Positions 1 to 8,357 of a stretch of DNA of 64,000 nucleotides are shown piece by piece. Source of the DNA: Mycobacterium alsense (GTDB taxonomy: Bacteria; Actinomycetota; Actinomycetes; Mycobacteriales; Mycobacteriaceae); NCBI RefSeq assembly GCF_002086635.1, contig NZ_MVHD01000022.1, positions 1 to 64,000 on the forward strand, in the 5' to 3' direction. The position numbers and the translations under genes are program-made. Position 1 is the first letter of the stretch. Each line of letters starts with the position of its first letter. The notes below the pieces were generated by a model. The model had not been told where the DNA came from. It was given only the letters and a program-made list of their open reading frames with translations, and made no database searches.

Positions 1-1502
1 GCGCTGGGCGGCGCCGGCACGGGCGTGGGGGGCGGGGGCGCCGGGCTGGGCACCAGGGAGCTGACCGGCGGCAGCGGCAGGGGCGCGACCGTCGGCGGGC
101 GCGGGGCCTGGCGGTTTTCGATGCCCGTCAACGTGACGGCCACGCCGCCGACCGCGGTCACGGCGACCACGGCGCACATCCCGACGATCAACTGCGACAG
201 CCGCAGTCGCCGCCATGGCCTTTCCTTGGGCGGCTCGATCACGTTGAGGCGCATCGACCACCCGGCCGGACCGTCCTCCTCGAACGCGGCGGCGCTGTAC
301 GGGACCCGGATGTCGCCGGGGAATTCGGTTTGCGACCAAGCCAATTCGCGGTCGGTGAGGGCCTCGTCGTCGATCACCAGCACGTCGCCGGCGGGTAGTT
401 CGACGATCTCGCCGGCGGCGGCCGTGAGCAGGCCGATGGACGTGCGCGTCCGCAAATCCCGCTCCTCGCCGCGGGACGCCAGCGTCAGCGCGCCGAGGGC
501 CGCGGCGTGCCCCGGCTGCGCCGGGCTGACGACCGGCCGGCGGCCGTGCACCGAAAGGCGTTCGGTGACAAGGGGAATGCTCGCGCCGCCGCCGACGGTG
601 ACCACCGCGGACAAGTCGGTCCAGCCCCGCTTGTGCCGGGCCAGCATCTCGTCGAACGCGTAGATGAAGCCGGACAGCCGATCCTGAATCAGGTCGCCCA
701 GCTCGTCGCGCGTCAGCTTCATGGTGCACCGCCGCCCACCGAGCTCGGCCGCGAATTCGACGGCGGTTTCGGTGGACAGCCGCTCCTTGGCCGCGCGGCA
801 CTGCTCCCGGAGCAGGCCGAGTTGCCCGACCCCGGCGGTGCTGGCGGGGTCGATGCCGCTGCCGTGTCCGAGTTCCTCGAACACCTTCAGCAGCACCGCC
901 TGGTCGATCTCCTCACCGGAGAACGCCGCGTAACGCATTGTCGGGCTGACGAGTTCGAAGTCCCCGGCCAGGCTGATCAGGGTGGCCGAGGTGCCGCCGC
1001 CACCGAAATCGATCAGCGCCACCACGCCCGTCGCGGCCAGGCAAAGCTCCGCGTTCGCCGCGGTCAGCGACGCGATGGCGTCCGAGACCAGCCGGGGCGC
1101 CATGCCGCTTCGGACGAACCCCAGATGCGTGCGCAAGCCGTTGCGCAGCGCCTGCACCGTGCCGGGCTTCCAGTACGCGGGGACGGCGATGGAGATCTCC
1201 GACGCGGCCGAATCCGCGCCCGCCGCCACCATCATCGCGTCCAGCGCCTCGACCATGAGCAGGTCCGGGTCGTGCGTGGAGCCGTCGGGCGAAACCAGCG
1301 CGACCGACTCCCCGATTCGCTCCACGAAGCCGCGCATGAGCACGCCCGGCTCGGCCAGCTTCGGATCTTCCGTAGGCAGGCCGATTTTCGGCGCACAATG
1401 CGGATACAGGCTCAACACCGCACGCCGTGCTACCGGTGGGCTTTCGTTGCGCGCAGCGACCAGGTTCGTGGTCCCGATCGACAACCCGACTGGGTCGTAC
1501 AT
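1..1502 (-). CDS. Hsp70/DnaK-like ATPase-fold protein with a C-terminal membrane anchor (3' end outside window)
   Basis: The reading frame is open from an ATG at 1502 down to the window edge, so the C-terminus is missing. The first ~330 residues follow the actin/Hsp70 ATPase fold: GLSIGTTNL near the start (phosphate 1), VALIDFGGGGTSATL around residue 170 (phosphate 2) and VVTVGGGASIPLV around residue 290 (adenosine loop). The usual DnaK substrate-binding domain is absent. Instead comes a short linker, one hydrophobic segment (IVGMCAVVAVTAVGGVAV) and a proline-rich tail (PPPPTPVPAPP). It is therefore probably a membrane-anchored Hsp70-like protein with an extracytoplasmic Pro-rich tail, of unknown client. 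The family assignment is by motif; the role is not known. Confidence 0.75.
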   Translation of the reverse strand, partial: MYDPVGLSIGTTNLVAARNESPPVARRAVLSLYPHCAPKIGLPTEDPKLAEPGVLMRGFVERIGESVALVSPDGSTHDPDLLMVEALDAMMVAAGADSAASEISIAVPAYWKPGTVQALRNGLRTHLGFVRSGMAPRLVSDAIASLTAANAELCLAATGVVALIDFGGGGTSATLISLAGDFELVSPTMRYAAFSGEEIDQAVLLKVFEELGHGSGIDPASTAGVGQLGLLREQCRAAKERLSTETAVEFAAELGGRRCTMKLTRDELGDLIQDRLSGFIYAFDEMLARHKRGWTDLSAVVTVGGGASIPLVTERLSVHGRRPVVSPAQPGHAAALGALTLASRGEERDLRTRTSIGLLTAAAGEIVELPAGDVLVIDDEALTDRELAWSQTEFPGDIRVPYSAAAFEEDGPAGWSMRLNVIEPPKERPWRRLRLSQLIVGMCAVVAVTAVGGVAVTLTGIENRQAPRPPTVAPLPLPPVSSLVPSPAPPPPTPVPAPPS

Positions 1503-1686
1503 AGAGCGAAAACCTTCGTCTACTGAGGGTATAGAGGTCGTTGGCCAGCGTTAACCATAGCCGCGGACACGCGCAAAGCCGATGGCTTGCAATGTCATTG
1601 GTATCGGCTCGATGTGATTGTGTCACCGAAGCGGTATCAAATACCCCTTGACAAACCTGGTCAGATCGGGTCGAAGGGGGCCTGGT

Positions 1687-2913
1687 TCACACCACGGTGA
1701 GCGGCAGCGAGCGCCTCGGCTCGAACTGGAACGTGGATCCGCCGCTGAATTTGGCCACCGAAACCTCGGGCAATTCGGCCGCGGGGGCGTCGGTTTCGAC
1801 CAGTCGTGCGGTCCACTCGGTGCCGGTGCCGCTGACGTGAACCCGAAGGCGCGGATCCACCGCGGTGGCGATCGCCTGCAGCGGCCGCACGGATTCCGGC
1901 GAGCACAGCGATATCCAGGCGCCGTCGTCGTGGGCCGGCGACGGACGCACGATCAGCTCGTCGTCCGCCGTCTGCGCGACGACGTAGCCCGCGGGATTGA
2001 GCAGCGGGTGCAACTCGAACACCGTTCGCGCCCCGTCGATTCCGCCCGGAGAGCCCAGGGCGCGGTGGATCCGCTCCGCGCCCAGCCCGGCCACGCCGAT
2101 CAGGCCGCGGGTGCCGACCGAGACGGCCTGTGCATCGTCGGAGGCGCGCGCCCGCACGGCGACGGCGAACGACAGGTACAGCAGGTGCATCTGCAAGCAC
2201 ACCTCGTCGGCCATGCGCACCAGCGCCGAGTGCGAGAACGCGGAGAAGTCGAAGTCGGACAGCAGCGGCCCCGAGTAGTCCGCCTGCCCGTCATCGGAGC
2301 GATCGATGGGATCCAGTTCCCATGTCGCGGCGCGGGTTTGGCGGATGGTGTCCAGCGCGGGTATGCCCTGGGCCTCCGGGTGGGAGTCGTCGATGATGAC
2401 GGTCCACGCGCAGTGCGGGTGCCGATCCGCCGGCGTGCGCGGCGGCCGGTGGATGGGACGCATCTGCGCGCGCGGGTTGGTCGCCACGGCGGTGGCGTCG
2501 AAGGTGGGGTCCTCGATGGTGTGGCACATCCCGAAGACGTACTCCTCGCCCATGGGCTCGACGTCGAGCAGCGCCCCGCAGTGGTCGAGCTGGAATTCCC
2601 CGTGCCACCGGTCGTCGATCGTGTAGCGGAAATCCATGAACTGCGGCGGGGCGCCGATGTCGAGCTGCAGGCCCTTGAAGATGGTGGGCACGTCGACGCC
2701 CTCGTAGTTCAGCGCCCGCTGCATGCGCTTGGTGTAGACCGGGCTGGCGCCCGCCCACTCCTCGATGGCGATCTGCACCATTTCTTCACGGCCGAATTCC
2801 TGGATGCACCAGGCCATTCCCGAGCGGTCGATCATGTGACCGATCAGGAGCAGTTCGGGCACCAGGACGGACAGCTCCCGCCGGGACAACCGCGCGTATC
2901 GGGATGGGCTCAC
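1687..2913 (-). CDS. Conserved hypothetical protein (408 aa), divergent from a TetR regulator
   Basis: This is a soluble 408-residue protein with a GTG start (VSPSRYARLSRRELSVLVPELL). I see no signal peptide, membrane segment or catalytic motif I can name. The composition is that of a normal mycobacterial protein, rich in His/Asp in the middle. It is transcribed away from the TetR gene at 2952 across only 38 bases, the classic layout for a regulator and its target. The likely inference is that the TetR protein controls this gene. Nothing in the sequence supports an enzymatic function; a lipid- or steroid-related role would be speculation based on neighbouring fatty-acid genes. Confidence 0.7.
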   Translation of the reverse strand: MSPSRYARLSRRELSVLVPELLLIGHMIDRSGMAWCIQEFGREEMVQIAIEEWAGASPVYTKRMQRALNYEGVDVPTIFKGLQLDIGAPPQFMDFRYTIDDRWHGEFQLDHCGALLDVEPMGEEYVFGMCHTIEDPTFDATAVATNPRAQMRPIHRPPRTPADRHPHCAWTVIIDDSHPEAQGIPALDTIRQTRAATWELDPIDRSDDGQADYSGPLLSDFDFSAFSHSALVRMADEVCLQMHLLYLSFAVAVRARASDDAQAVSVGTRGLIGVAGLGAERIHRALGSPGGIDGARTVFELHPLLNPAGYVVAQTADDELIVRPSPAHDDGAWISLCSPESVRPLQAIATAVDPRLRVHVSGTGTEWTARLVETDAPAAELPEVSVAKFSGGSTFQFEPRRSLPLTVV

Positions 2914-2951
2914 CGCCCAAAAATAGTTGCGTCTATGTTATAAAGTCAACA
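2914..2951. promoter_or_regulatory. Short divergent promoter/operator region of the TetR gene
   Basis: Only 38 bases separate the divergent start codons. The region is AT-rich compared with its surroundings and contains GTTG...CAAC arms 17 bases apart (GTTG at about 2926, CAAC at about 2947). Read on the minus strand it holds TTGACT followed about 17 bases later by CTATTT, a plausible -35/-10 pair for the 2913 gene. A TetR-type operator overlapping both promoters is expected but was not proven. Confidence 0.4.
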
Positions 2952-3572
2952 ATGACTACCGTCTCGGCCGCCGCGGGTAAGGGCCCGGGGCGCCCCGCCG
3001 GCCCCACCCGGCGCACCACCGCGCCGCGCAAGCGCGGCGACGACACCCGCACCAAGATCATCGACGAGACGGTGCGCTGCATCATGGAGGAAGGCTTCGC
3101 CGCCGCGACCGCCAAGCACGTGGCCGAACGCGCCGGCGTGACGTGGGGGGTCATCCAATACCACTTCGGGGACCGCAACGGCTTGTTGATGGCGGTCGTG
3201 GACGACGGGGTGGCCAGGCTGGTCGAGAGCCTGTCGTCGGCCAACGTCAGCGACCTTCCGCTGCGCAGCCGCATCGAGGTCGTCGTGGACACCGCGTGGG
3301 CCTGCTACAGCAGCCCGACGTCGATGGCCGCCTTCGAAATCCTGCGTGCCACCCGCGGCGGATCGTCGCGGCGCCACCTGCTCGAGATGAACTCCGCGAT
3401 CGCCCAGCTCGGCCGCCTGATCACCGAGGACCCCGCCAAAGCCGGTGTGGCCGAAGTGATCTGGGCCGCCCTGCGCGGTGTCGTGCTGGCGCAGATGATC
3501 ACCGGGACGGCCGTCGACTGGAGCCTGGAACGGCACGCCCTGATCGACATGGTGACCCGTGTGCTGCAATGA
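2952..3572 (+). CDS. TetR family transcriptional regulator
   Basis: The start was set at ATG 2952, because the upstream in-frame ATG at 2904 would overlap the divergent gene. After a basic Pro/Arg-rich N-terminal tail, residues ~30-80 form a TetR helix-turn-helix: IIDETVRCIMEEGFAAATAKHVAERAGVTWGVIQYHFGDRNGL in outline, with the characteristic YHFGDRNGL recognition/anchor segment. The remaining ~120 residues are the helical ligand/dimer domain. It probably represses itself and the divergent gene through the 38-base intergenic region. The next gene starts 4 bases after its stop, so the two are likely co-transcribed. The ligand is unknown. Confidence 0.88.
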   Translation: MTTVSAAAGKGPGRPAGPTRRTTAPRKRGDDTRTKIIDETVRCIMEEGFAAATAKHVAERAGVTWGVIQYHFGDRNGLLMAVVDDGVARLVESLSSANVSDLPLRSRIEVVVDTAWACYSSPTSMAAFEILRATRGGSSRRHLLEMNSAIAQLGRLITEDPAKAGVAEVIWAALRGVVLAQMITGTAVDWSLERHALIDMVTRVLQ

Positions 3573-3576
3573 CGGG

Positions 3577-4047
3577 ATGACCCCTCAAGATCTCGCCGAC
3601 ATCGAGGCCATCAAGCAGCTCAAGTACCGCTATCTGCGCGCGCTGGACACCAAGCACTGGGACGACTTCGCCGACACGCTGGCCGAGGACATCAAGGCCG
3701 ACTACGGCCCATCGATCGGCAACGAACTGCACTTCACCAACCGCACCGAGTTGGTGGACTACATGCGCTCGTCGCTCGGCCCGAACGTCATCACCGAGCA
3801 CCGCGTCACCCACCCGGAGGTCACCGTGACCGGCGACACCGCGTCGGGCAGCTGGTACCTGCAGGACCGGGTGATCGTCGCCGACCTCAACTTCATGCTG
3901 ATCGGCGCCGCCTTCTACCGCGACACCTACCGGCGCACCGACGCCGGCTGGAAGATCAGCGGAACCGGCTACGACCGGACCTACGACGCCACGATGTCGT
4001 TGGCGGGCATGGACTTCAAGGTCAAGCCGGGCCGCGCGCTGGCATAG
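3577..4047 (+). CDS. SnoaL/NTF2-like fold protein
   Basis: The start was chosen at ATG 3577 (MTPQDLADIEAIKQLKYRY), four bases after the TetR stop. The opening helix pattern 'IEAIKQLKYRYLRALDTKHWDDFADTLAED' is typical of SnoaL-like/NTF2-like dehydratase-type proteins of the bile-acid 7-alpha-dehydratase group. At 156 residues it has the normal length for a single cone-shaped alpha+beta barrel. Members act as small-molecule lyases/isomerases or simply bind ligands, so the exact reaction cannot be read here. It is translationally close to the TetR regulator and convergent with the KasB-like gene 16 bases downstream. Confidence 0.8.
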   Translation: MTPQDLADIEAIKQLKYRYLRALDTKHWDDFADTLAEDIKADYGPSIGNELHFTNRTELVDYMRSSLGPNVITEHRVTHPEVTVTGDTASGSWYLQDRVIVADLNFMLIGAAFYRDTYRRTDAGWKISGTGYDRTYDATMSLAGMDFKVKPGRALA

Positions 4048-4063
4048 ACGGCCCCGGCCCCGC

Positions 4064-5323
4064 TCAGTACCTGCCGAAGGCCATGGCGACGTTGTGGCCG
4101 CCGAATCCGAACGAGTTGTTGATCGCGTAGTTGAAATTGGCCTGCCGCGGCTTGCCCGCCACCACGTCCAAATCGATTTCGGGATCGAGGTTTTCCAGGT
4201 TCAGCGTCGGCGGGATCACCTGGTCCCGCAGCGCGAGCACGGTCAGGATCGACTCCACCGCGCCGACCGCGCCCACCGAGTGACCCAGCGCCGCCTTGGG
4301 CGCATACACCGCGGCGTTCCCGCCGTGCGGGCCCAGCGCGTTGTTGATCGCCTGGCCCTCGGCCACGTCACCCACCGACGTGCCGGTGGCGTGGGCGTTG
4401 ACGTGACCGATGTCGCCCGGCGTCAGCCCCGCCAGCTGGATCGCCCGGCTCATCGCGTGCCCGGCGCGCTCGCCGTTGGGGTCCGGGGCCACCATGTGGT
4501 AGCCGTCGGAGGTGATGCTCGCGCCCATCAGCCGGGCCAGGATTCGGGCGCCCCGGGCCTTGGCGTGCTCCTCGGTCTCGATCACCATCAGCGCGCCCGC
4601 CTCGCCGAACACGAAACCGGTCCGGTCGCGGTCGAACGGGCGGCACGCGCCCACGGGGTCGTCGTTCTTGGTGGACATCACGATGCGCATCTGCGCGAAC
4701 GCCGCGATCGCCACCGCCTCGATCTTGACCTCCACGCCGCCGCAGATGGCGATGTCGGCCTCGCCGAACACGATGCTGCGCCACGCCTGGGCGATGCCCT
4801 CGGAGCCGGACGCGCACGCCGACACCGACGTGAGCACGCCGGCCCGCGCGTGCCGTTCCAGCCCGACCGCCGCGGCGGCGCTGTTGGGCATGTACTTCTG
4901 CACCGCCAGCGGCGACACCGCCTTCCTCCCGCGCGCGCGCATGTCGTCGTAGCTGAAGACGATCTGCTCGGCGCTGCCCAGGCCGGTACCGACGGAGACC
5001 ATCAGCCGGTCGGGGTCGACCTCGGGGGCGCCGGCGTCCTCCCACACCCGGCGGCTCAACATGGTGGACATTCGCGGCAGATAACCCATCCGGTGCCGCT
5101 CGGCGCGGGTCAACCCGTCGTCGAATTCCTCCAGCAGGTGCCCGCCGATGCGCACCGGCAGGTCGTAGTGCTCGACAAACGAGTCGTCGAGGGTGCGGAT
5201 GCCGCTCTGGCCATCCAGCAACAACTTCCAGGTGGTCTCCGCGTCAGTCGCCAACGCGGTCGTCATGGCCATGCCAGTGACGACGACGTTTGGCAGCGTT
5301 TTCCCGGTAACCAGCTCTGTCAT
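4064..5323 (-). CDS. Beta-ketoacyl-ACP synthase II, KasB-like paralogue
   Basis: Condensing enzyme of 419 residues, starting [22 protein letters not shown], very close to what I remember of M. tuberculosis KasB. The catalytic Cys-His-His set is present: C170 in [11 protein letters not shown]311 in NAHATGT, H348 in ALGHSVGA, and the C-terminal [10 protein letters not shown] glycine motif is intact. KasA/KasB elongate meromycolate chains as part of FAS-II. This copy is not beside acpM, kasA or accD6 as the canonical genes are, so it is probably an accessory paralogue. Its spacing argues that it is expressed alone. An AAGGCG Shine-Dalgarno lies before ATG 5323. In-frame coding continues upstream without a stop but has unrelated sequence, so the longer frame was not used. 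Confidence 0.88.
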   Translation of the reverse strand: MTELVTGKTLPNVVVTGMAMTTALATDAETTWKLLLDGQSGIRTLDDSFVEHYDLPVRIGGHLLEEFDDGLTRAERHRMGYLPRMSTMLSRRVWEDAGAPEVDPDRLMVSVGTGLGSAEQIVFSYDDMRARGRKAVSPLAVQKYMPNSAAAAVGLERHARAGVLTSVSACASGSEGIAQAWRSIVFGEADIAICGGVEVKIEAVAIAAFAQMRIVMSTKNDDPVGACRPFDRDRTGFVFGEAGALMVIETEEHAKARGARILARLMGASITSDGYHMVAPDPNGERAGHAMSRAIQLAGLTPGDIGHVNAHATGTSVGDVAEGQAINNALGPHGGNAAVYAPKAALGHSVGAVGAVESILTVLALRDQVIPPTLNLENLDPEIDLDVVAGKPRQANFNYAINNSFGFGGHNVAMAFGRY

Positions 5324-5397
5324 GCGAAGGCGCCTTTCGTCCTTGCGTAACACTAGCCCGGCGGGGCGGACGCTCCTACACCCCTCGCGGCCGCCGG

Positions 5398-6060
5398 TCA
5401 TTTCGTGATCGCGATCACCGCGCCGGGCCGCAGCCAGCGGATGATCTGCACCAGCGTGGCATCGTCGATGGCCACGCACCCCTCGGTGGGCGCCCCGTCG
5501 GTGGTGTGGAAGAAAAACGCGGAACCCCCGCCGGGGGTCTTGTTCTTGTTCACGCCCATCACCACGGCGTGCTTGTACTGCGGGATCTGCAGGTTCTCGC
5601 TGGCGGAGGTGTCGAACGGGCACCGTGCCTTCTGGCAGACCTGCATGCTGTTGAAGGTCGGGCTGTGGTCGTCCCCGCTCCACCAGTGGTTGGGTCCGAC
5701 TTGCGTATACGGCAGTCCCCCACCGGGATTGGGTGCCGTGCCGAAGGCGGAGTCGAGCGTGTACACGCCCATCGGGGTGGCCGGCACCCCGCTGCGGGCC
5801 TGCGGCGCCATGCCCGCCGAGCCGACGTGCGTCGGGATACCGGTCGCCAGCGCCTGCCACCCCGCGGTGGTGCGCTGGTAGATGTCCATCGTCGCATTCG
5901 AGCCGCCGGTGCTGACGACCGAAACCACCTGCGTGGCATTGCTGACCGAGTTCGCGAACCACGGGGTCGCCGCGCCGCCGCGCGGTGCCGGCACCAGTGG
6001 CGTCACGATCAGGCACGCCGCGGCGCACAGCGAAACGAGCAGTCGGCGCATGGATTCCAT
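5398..6060 (-). CDS. Secreted L,D-transpeptidase-like (YkuD-type) protein, Rv0309-like
   Basis: It has an N-terminal signal peptide ([21 protein letters not shown]; start at 6060, or MRR at 6051) followed by ~185 residues of extracytoplasmic protein. The C-terminal region has the YkuD-like signature with H185 in [13 protein letters not shown] and the presumed nucleophile C194. A pair of further cysteines ([10 protein letters not shown]) could form a disulphide. The sequence is nearly the same as my recollection of M. tuberculosis Rv0309, a conserved exported protein. The family cross-links or modifies peptidoglycan, or has a related transpeptidase fold, but activity has not been inferred beyond the motif. 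It is followed downstream by the KasB-like gene in the same direction, with 74 bases between. Confidence 0.85.
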   Translation of the reverse strand: MESMRRLLVSLCAAACLIVTPLVPAPRGGAATPWFANSVSNATQVVSVVSTGGSNATMDIYQRTTAGWQALATGIPTHVGSAGMAPQARSGVPATPMGVYTLDSAFGTAPNPGGGLPYTQVGPNHWWSGDDHSPTFNSMQVCQKARCPFDTSASENLQIPQYKHAVVMGVNKNKTPGGGSAFFFHTTDGAPTEGCVAIDDATLVQIIRWLRPGAVIAITK

Positions 6061-6096
6061 CGTCGGGCGACCCGAAGCTAAGGGTCAAGTAAAGCT

Positions 6097-6771
6097 TTAG
6101 CCCCGGTTGGGTAACTGCGCCGTGACCGCGTGCGCGCGGCCGGCCGGCCGACCCGGCCGAAACACCAACAGGCACAACAGGAAATAGAGGTAGCCCAGCG
6201 ACCAGCCCGCGAGCACGTCCGACGGGTAGTGCACGTTCAGCGACACCCTGGCGATCCCCACCGACAGCACGTTCAGCGCCGCCACCGCGATCGCGGCGCG
6301 ACCCAGCGCGCGGCCCATCATCGGCAGCAGGAACGCCAGCAGGGCCAGCGTCGCGGCCGTCACCTCGAGCGCGTGCCCGGAGGGAAACGACGACGAGTCC
6401 GCCGCCACCAGCATCGTCGCCGGTCGCGGCCGGTCCACCAGCGCCTTGGCCGCCACCGTCACCAGCCCGCTGAGCGGCGCGCAGGCCAGCAGCACCAGCG
6501 CCGCGCGCAGGTTCCGCATCACCAGCGCGGCCGCCGTCGCCACCACGCCCGCCAGCCGCAACGGGACCGGCCCCAGCACCAGCGACACCCCGTCCCAGAA
6601 CCGCACCCAGAGCGGGTGCTGCGCGGCGAGGTCACGCGCGGCGTCCAGCAGCGACCAATCGCAGCGCTGCAGCCAGTTCCAGTGCTGGCAGCAACCGAGC
6701 CACATGACCGCGTAGATGATCGCGGCCACCAGGGCGACGCACAGCATGGGGACGGTCCGCGGACGGGTCAC
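6097..6771 (-). CDS. PAP2-superfamily membrane phosphatase, Rv0308-like
   Basis: This integral membrane protein has the three phosphatidic-acid-phosphatase motifs: KALVDRPRP (KX6RP), FPSGHA (PSGH) and [13 protein letters not shown] (the R..H...D motif). About six hydrophobic segments are visible, so it probably dephosphorylates a polyprenyl- or phospholipid phosphate at the membrane. I used GTG 6771 ([15 protein letters not shown]), immediately before the first membrane segment. An ATG at 6834 would add a Pro/Arg-rich stretch and leave only 9 bases to the divergent gene, so it is less likely but possible. The neighbouring transpeptidase-like gene is in the same direction 36 bases away, suggesting a cell-envelope pair. 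Confidence 0.82.
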   Translation of the reverse strand: MTRPRTVPMLCVALVAAIIYAVMWLGCCQHWNWLQRCDWSLLDAARDLAAQHPLWVRFWDGVSLVLGPVPLRLAGVVATAAALVMRNLRAALVLLACAPLSGLVTVAAKALVDRPRPATMLVAADSSSFPSGHALEVTAATLALLAFLLPMMGRALGRAAIAVAALNVLSVGIARVSLNVHYPSDVLAGWSLGYLYFLLCLLVFRPGRPAGRAHAVTAQLPNRG

Positions 6772-6843
6772 CGGTACACCGATACCAGCACGCCGGCCGT
6801 CGCCGGCGCCCCGGGGTGGCGCGCGGGCGGTCATACTTGCGTC

Positions 6844-7326
6844 ATGGCGGTCTTCGTCCGCAGGTTGTTCGGTATCGGCAAGCTTCCCGCCGATCTGCAC
6901 GCCCAGGTCGAGGCGGAGGGCCTGCTCTACCTCGCCGACTACGTCGCGGTGACCCGGCGGTTCAGTGGCGTCCTGCCCGGTGTGCGGTTGCCGCACAGCG
7001 TCGCCAGTTACGCCGGCTCGCTGGTCTTCACCTCCGAGCGGGTGCTGGCGACGCTGTCCATGCTGCCCAGGCTGGCCGGGCCGACCGTCAACGCGCGCTG
7101 GGACGCGCCGCAGACCGGCGCGGCGAAGGTGGAGATCTCGTCGACCGGCCTGCAGGTCCACGTCGACGTCGCCGCGGTCGACAAGAAGTTCAGCGGCGAG
7201 CTGTCGCTGCACTACAAGGCGACCATCCCGGCGGACGTGCTCGCGGGCCTGCCCCGCCGGTCGCTGGCCTTCGACATGCCGCCCGACTACGTCTTTCGCG
7301 CCGTCGGCGTCACCTACAGTCCGTGA
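6844..7326 (+). CDS. Conserved hypothetical protein (160 aa), Rv0307-like
   Basis: It begins MAVFVRRLFGIGKLPADLHAQVEAEG at ATG 6844. It is a soluble protein with alternating beta-rich segments (LVFTSERVLATLSML, AKVEISSTGLQVHVDV) and no catalytic motif that I recognise. It corresponds by position and sequence to the small conserved protein beside the PAP2 and BluB genes in M. tuberculosis. Its 3' end overlaps the convergent small membrane-protein gene by 17 bases. The function is unknown; the beta-rich pattern resembles PH-like or lipid-binding folds, but this is only an impression. Confidence 0.75.
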   Translation: MAVFVRRLFGIGKLPADLHAQVEAEGLLYLADYVAVTRRFSGVLPGVRLPHSVASYAGSLVFTSERVLATLSMLPRLAGPTVNARWDAPQTGAAKVEISSTGLQVHVDVAAVDKKFSGELSLHYKATIPADVLAGLPRRSLAFDMPPDYVFRAVGVTYSP

Positions 7327-7591
7327 TCGTCATGCGCGGCCAGGGCGGCTGCCGGAGCACCGCCAGGCTGCCGATCACGGCCGCCAGCAGACCGGTGACG
7401 ACGCCGATCAGCGCGATCCGGTTCTGGTCGACGGCGGGCACCCAGCGGGCCTCGCCGCCGCTGACGACGAACACGCCGAGCGGTTTGGCGACGGGGATCA
7501 CGGTGGCCCCGGCGGCGGTCTCGTACGGCTCGCCGTAGACGCGCCCCGCGGCGTCGTCGGGCAGCTGGTCGAGTACGTCGGAAAGCTTCAT
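7310..7591 (-). CDS. Small membrane-anchored protein with GerW/YtfJ-like N-terminus
   Basis: This 93-residue protein starts MKLSDVLDQLPDDAAGRVYGEPYETAAGATVIPVAK. That resembles the short GerW/YtfJ-type beta domain (charged N-terminus, G-x-P-x-E, 'ATVIPVAK' strand). A single C-terminal hydrophobic helix (LIGVVTGLLAAVIGSLAVL) and a positively charged tail suggest an N-out or tail-anchored membrane protein. It converges with and overlaps the 6844 gene by 17 bases and is divergent from bluB 28 bases away. Similar small proteins are scattered in actinobacteria; no function is assigned. Coding status is supported by the coherent domain plus TM pattern. Confidence 0.65.
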   Translation of the reverse strand: MKLSDVLDQLPDDAAGRVYGEPYETAAGATVIPVAKPLGVFVVSGGEARWVPAVDQNRIALIGVVTGLLAAVIGSLAVLRQPPWPRMTITDCR

Positions 7592-7619
7592 GGGTCCACG
7601 CTAGTGCGGCTTTCCTACC

Positions 7620-8285
7620 ATGGCTGGCGTGAGCGAGCAGGCGTACAGCCCCGAGGAGCGGCGGGCCGTGTATCGGGTGATCTCCGAGCGGCGCGACATG
7701 CGCCGGTTCGCGCCGGGCGGGGTGGTGAGCGAGCAGGTGCTGGCGCGCTTGTTGCAGGCCGCGCACGCCGCGCCCAGCGTCGGCCTGATGCAGCCTTGGC
7801 GCTTCGTGCGGATCACCGACGACGCGCTGCGGCGGCGCATTCACGCCCTCGTCGACGAGGAACGCCCGCTGACCGCCGCGGCCCTGGGCGATCGGGCCGA
7901 GGAGTTCATGGCGCTGAAAGTCGAGGGCATCCTCGAGTGCGCCGAGCTGTTCGTGGTGGCGCTGTGCGACAACCGCGACCGGCACGTCTTCGGCCGGCGC
8001 ACGCTGCCGCAGATGGATCTCGCGTCGGTGTCGTGCGCGATCCAGAACCTGTGGCTGGCGGCGCGCTCGGAAGGCCTTGGCCTGGGCTGGGTTTCGCTGT
8101 TCGACCCGCGACGGCTGGCCGAGCTGCTGGAGATGCCCGCCGGCGCCGAGCCGGTGGCCATCCTGTGCCTGGGTCCGGTTCCCGAATTTCCGGATCGCCC
8201 GGCACTGGAGCTCGACGGGTGGGCCTACGCGCGGCCGCTGCCGGAGTTCGTCTGCGAGAACCGCTGGGGCCAGCCGCCGGGGTAA
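7620..8285 (+). CDS. bluB: 5,6-dimethylbenzimidazole synthase BluB
   Basis: A flavin reductase-fold enzyme that destroys FMNH2 with oxygen to make 5,6-dimethylbenzimidazole, the lower ligand of vitamin B12. The 221 residues contain the BluB/nitroreductase pattern: RRDMRRFAPGG near residue 25, AAHAAPSVGLMQPWRF near residue 50, and the C-terminal GLGLGWVSLFDP flavin-binding segment. These are hallmarks of BluB rather than ordinary nitroreductases. ATG 7620 is used; GTG 7629 is an alternative three codons in. The gene stands alone between a small membrane protein and a sulfatase; no riboswitch precedes it. It is the only B12-biosynthetic gene in the window, which also contains a cobalamin riboswitch at 56.7 kb. 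Confidence 0.88.
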   Translation: MAGVSEQAYSPEERRAVYRVISERRDMRRFAPGGVVSEQVLARLLQAAHAAPSVGLMQPWRFVRITDDALRRRIHALVDEERPLTAAALGDRAEEFMALKVEGILECAELFVVALCDNRDRHVFGRRTLPQMDLASVSCAIQNLWLAARSEGLGLGWVSLFDPRRLAELLEMPAGAEPVAILCLGPVPEFPDRPALELDGWAYARPLPEFVCENRWGQPPG

Positions 8286-8357
8286 CCCGACGGTAAACCG
8301 CCAGCGCCGGCCGGCGACGTCGGTGCCTGCGGTATTGTCGCCGGTCGAGGTGACCGT

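Noticed and set aside
507..1526. Long plus-strand open frames (339 and 190 codons) opposite the Hsp70-like gene
   Set aside because: GC-rich shadow frames; the minus frame has coherent Hsp70 motifs and these do not.
4064..6175. A 703-codon minus frame that would fuse the KasB-like protein to an upstream sequence
   Set aside because: The upstream 284 codons are Arg/Gly-rich shadow of the transpeptidase-like gene; a ribosome site and ATG at 5323 mark the real start.
6097..7212. Longer 371-codon version of the PAP2 protein
   Set aside because: The extra N-terminus overlaps the divergent 6844 gene and has no hydrophobic or family pattern.
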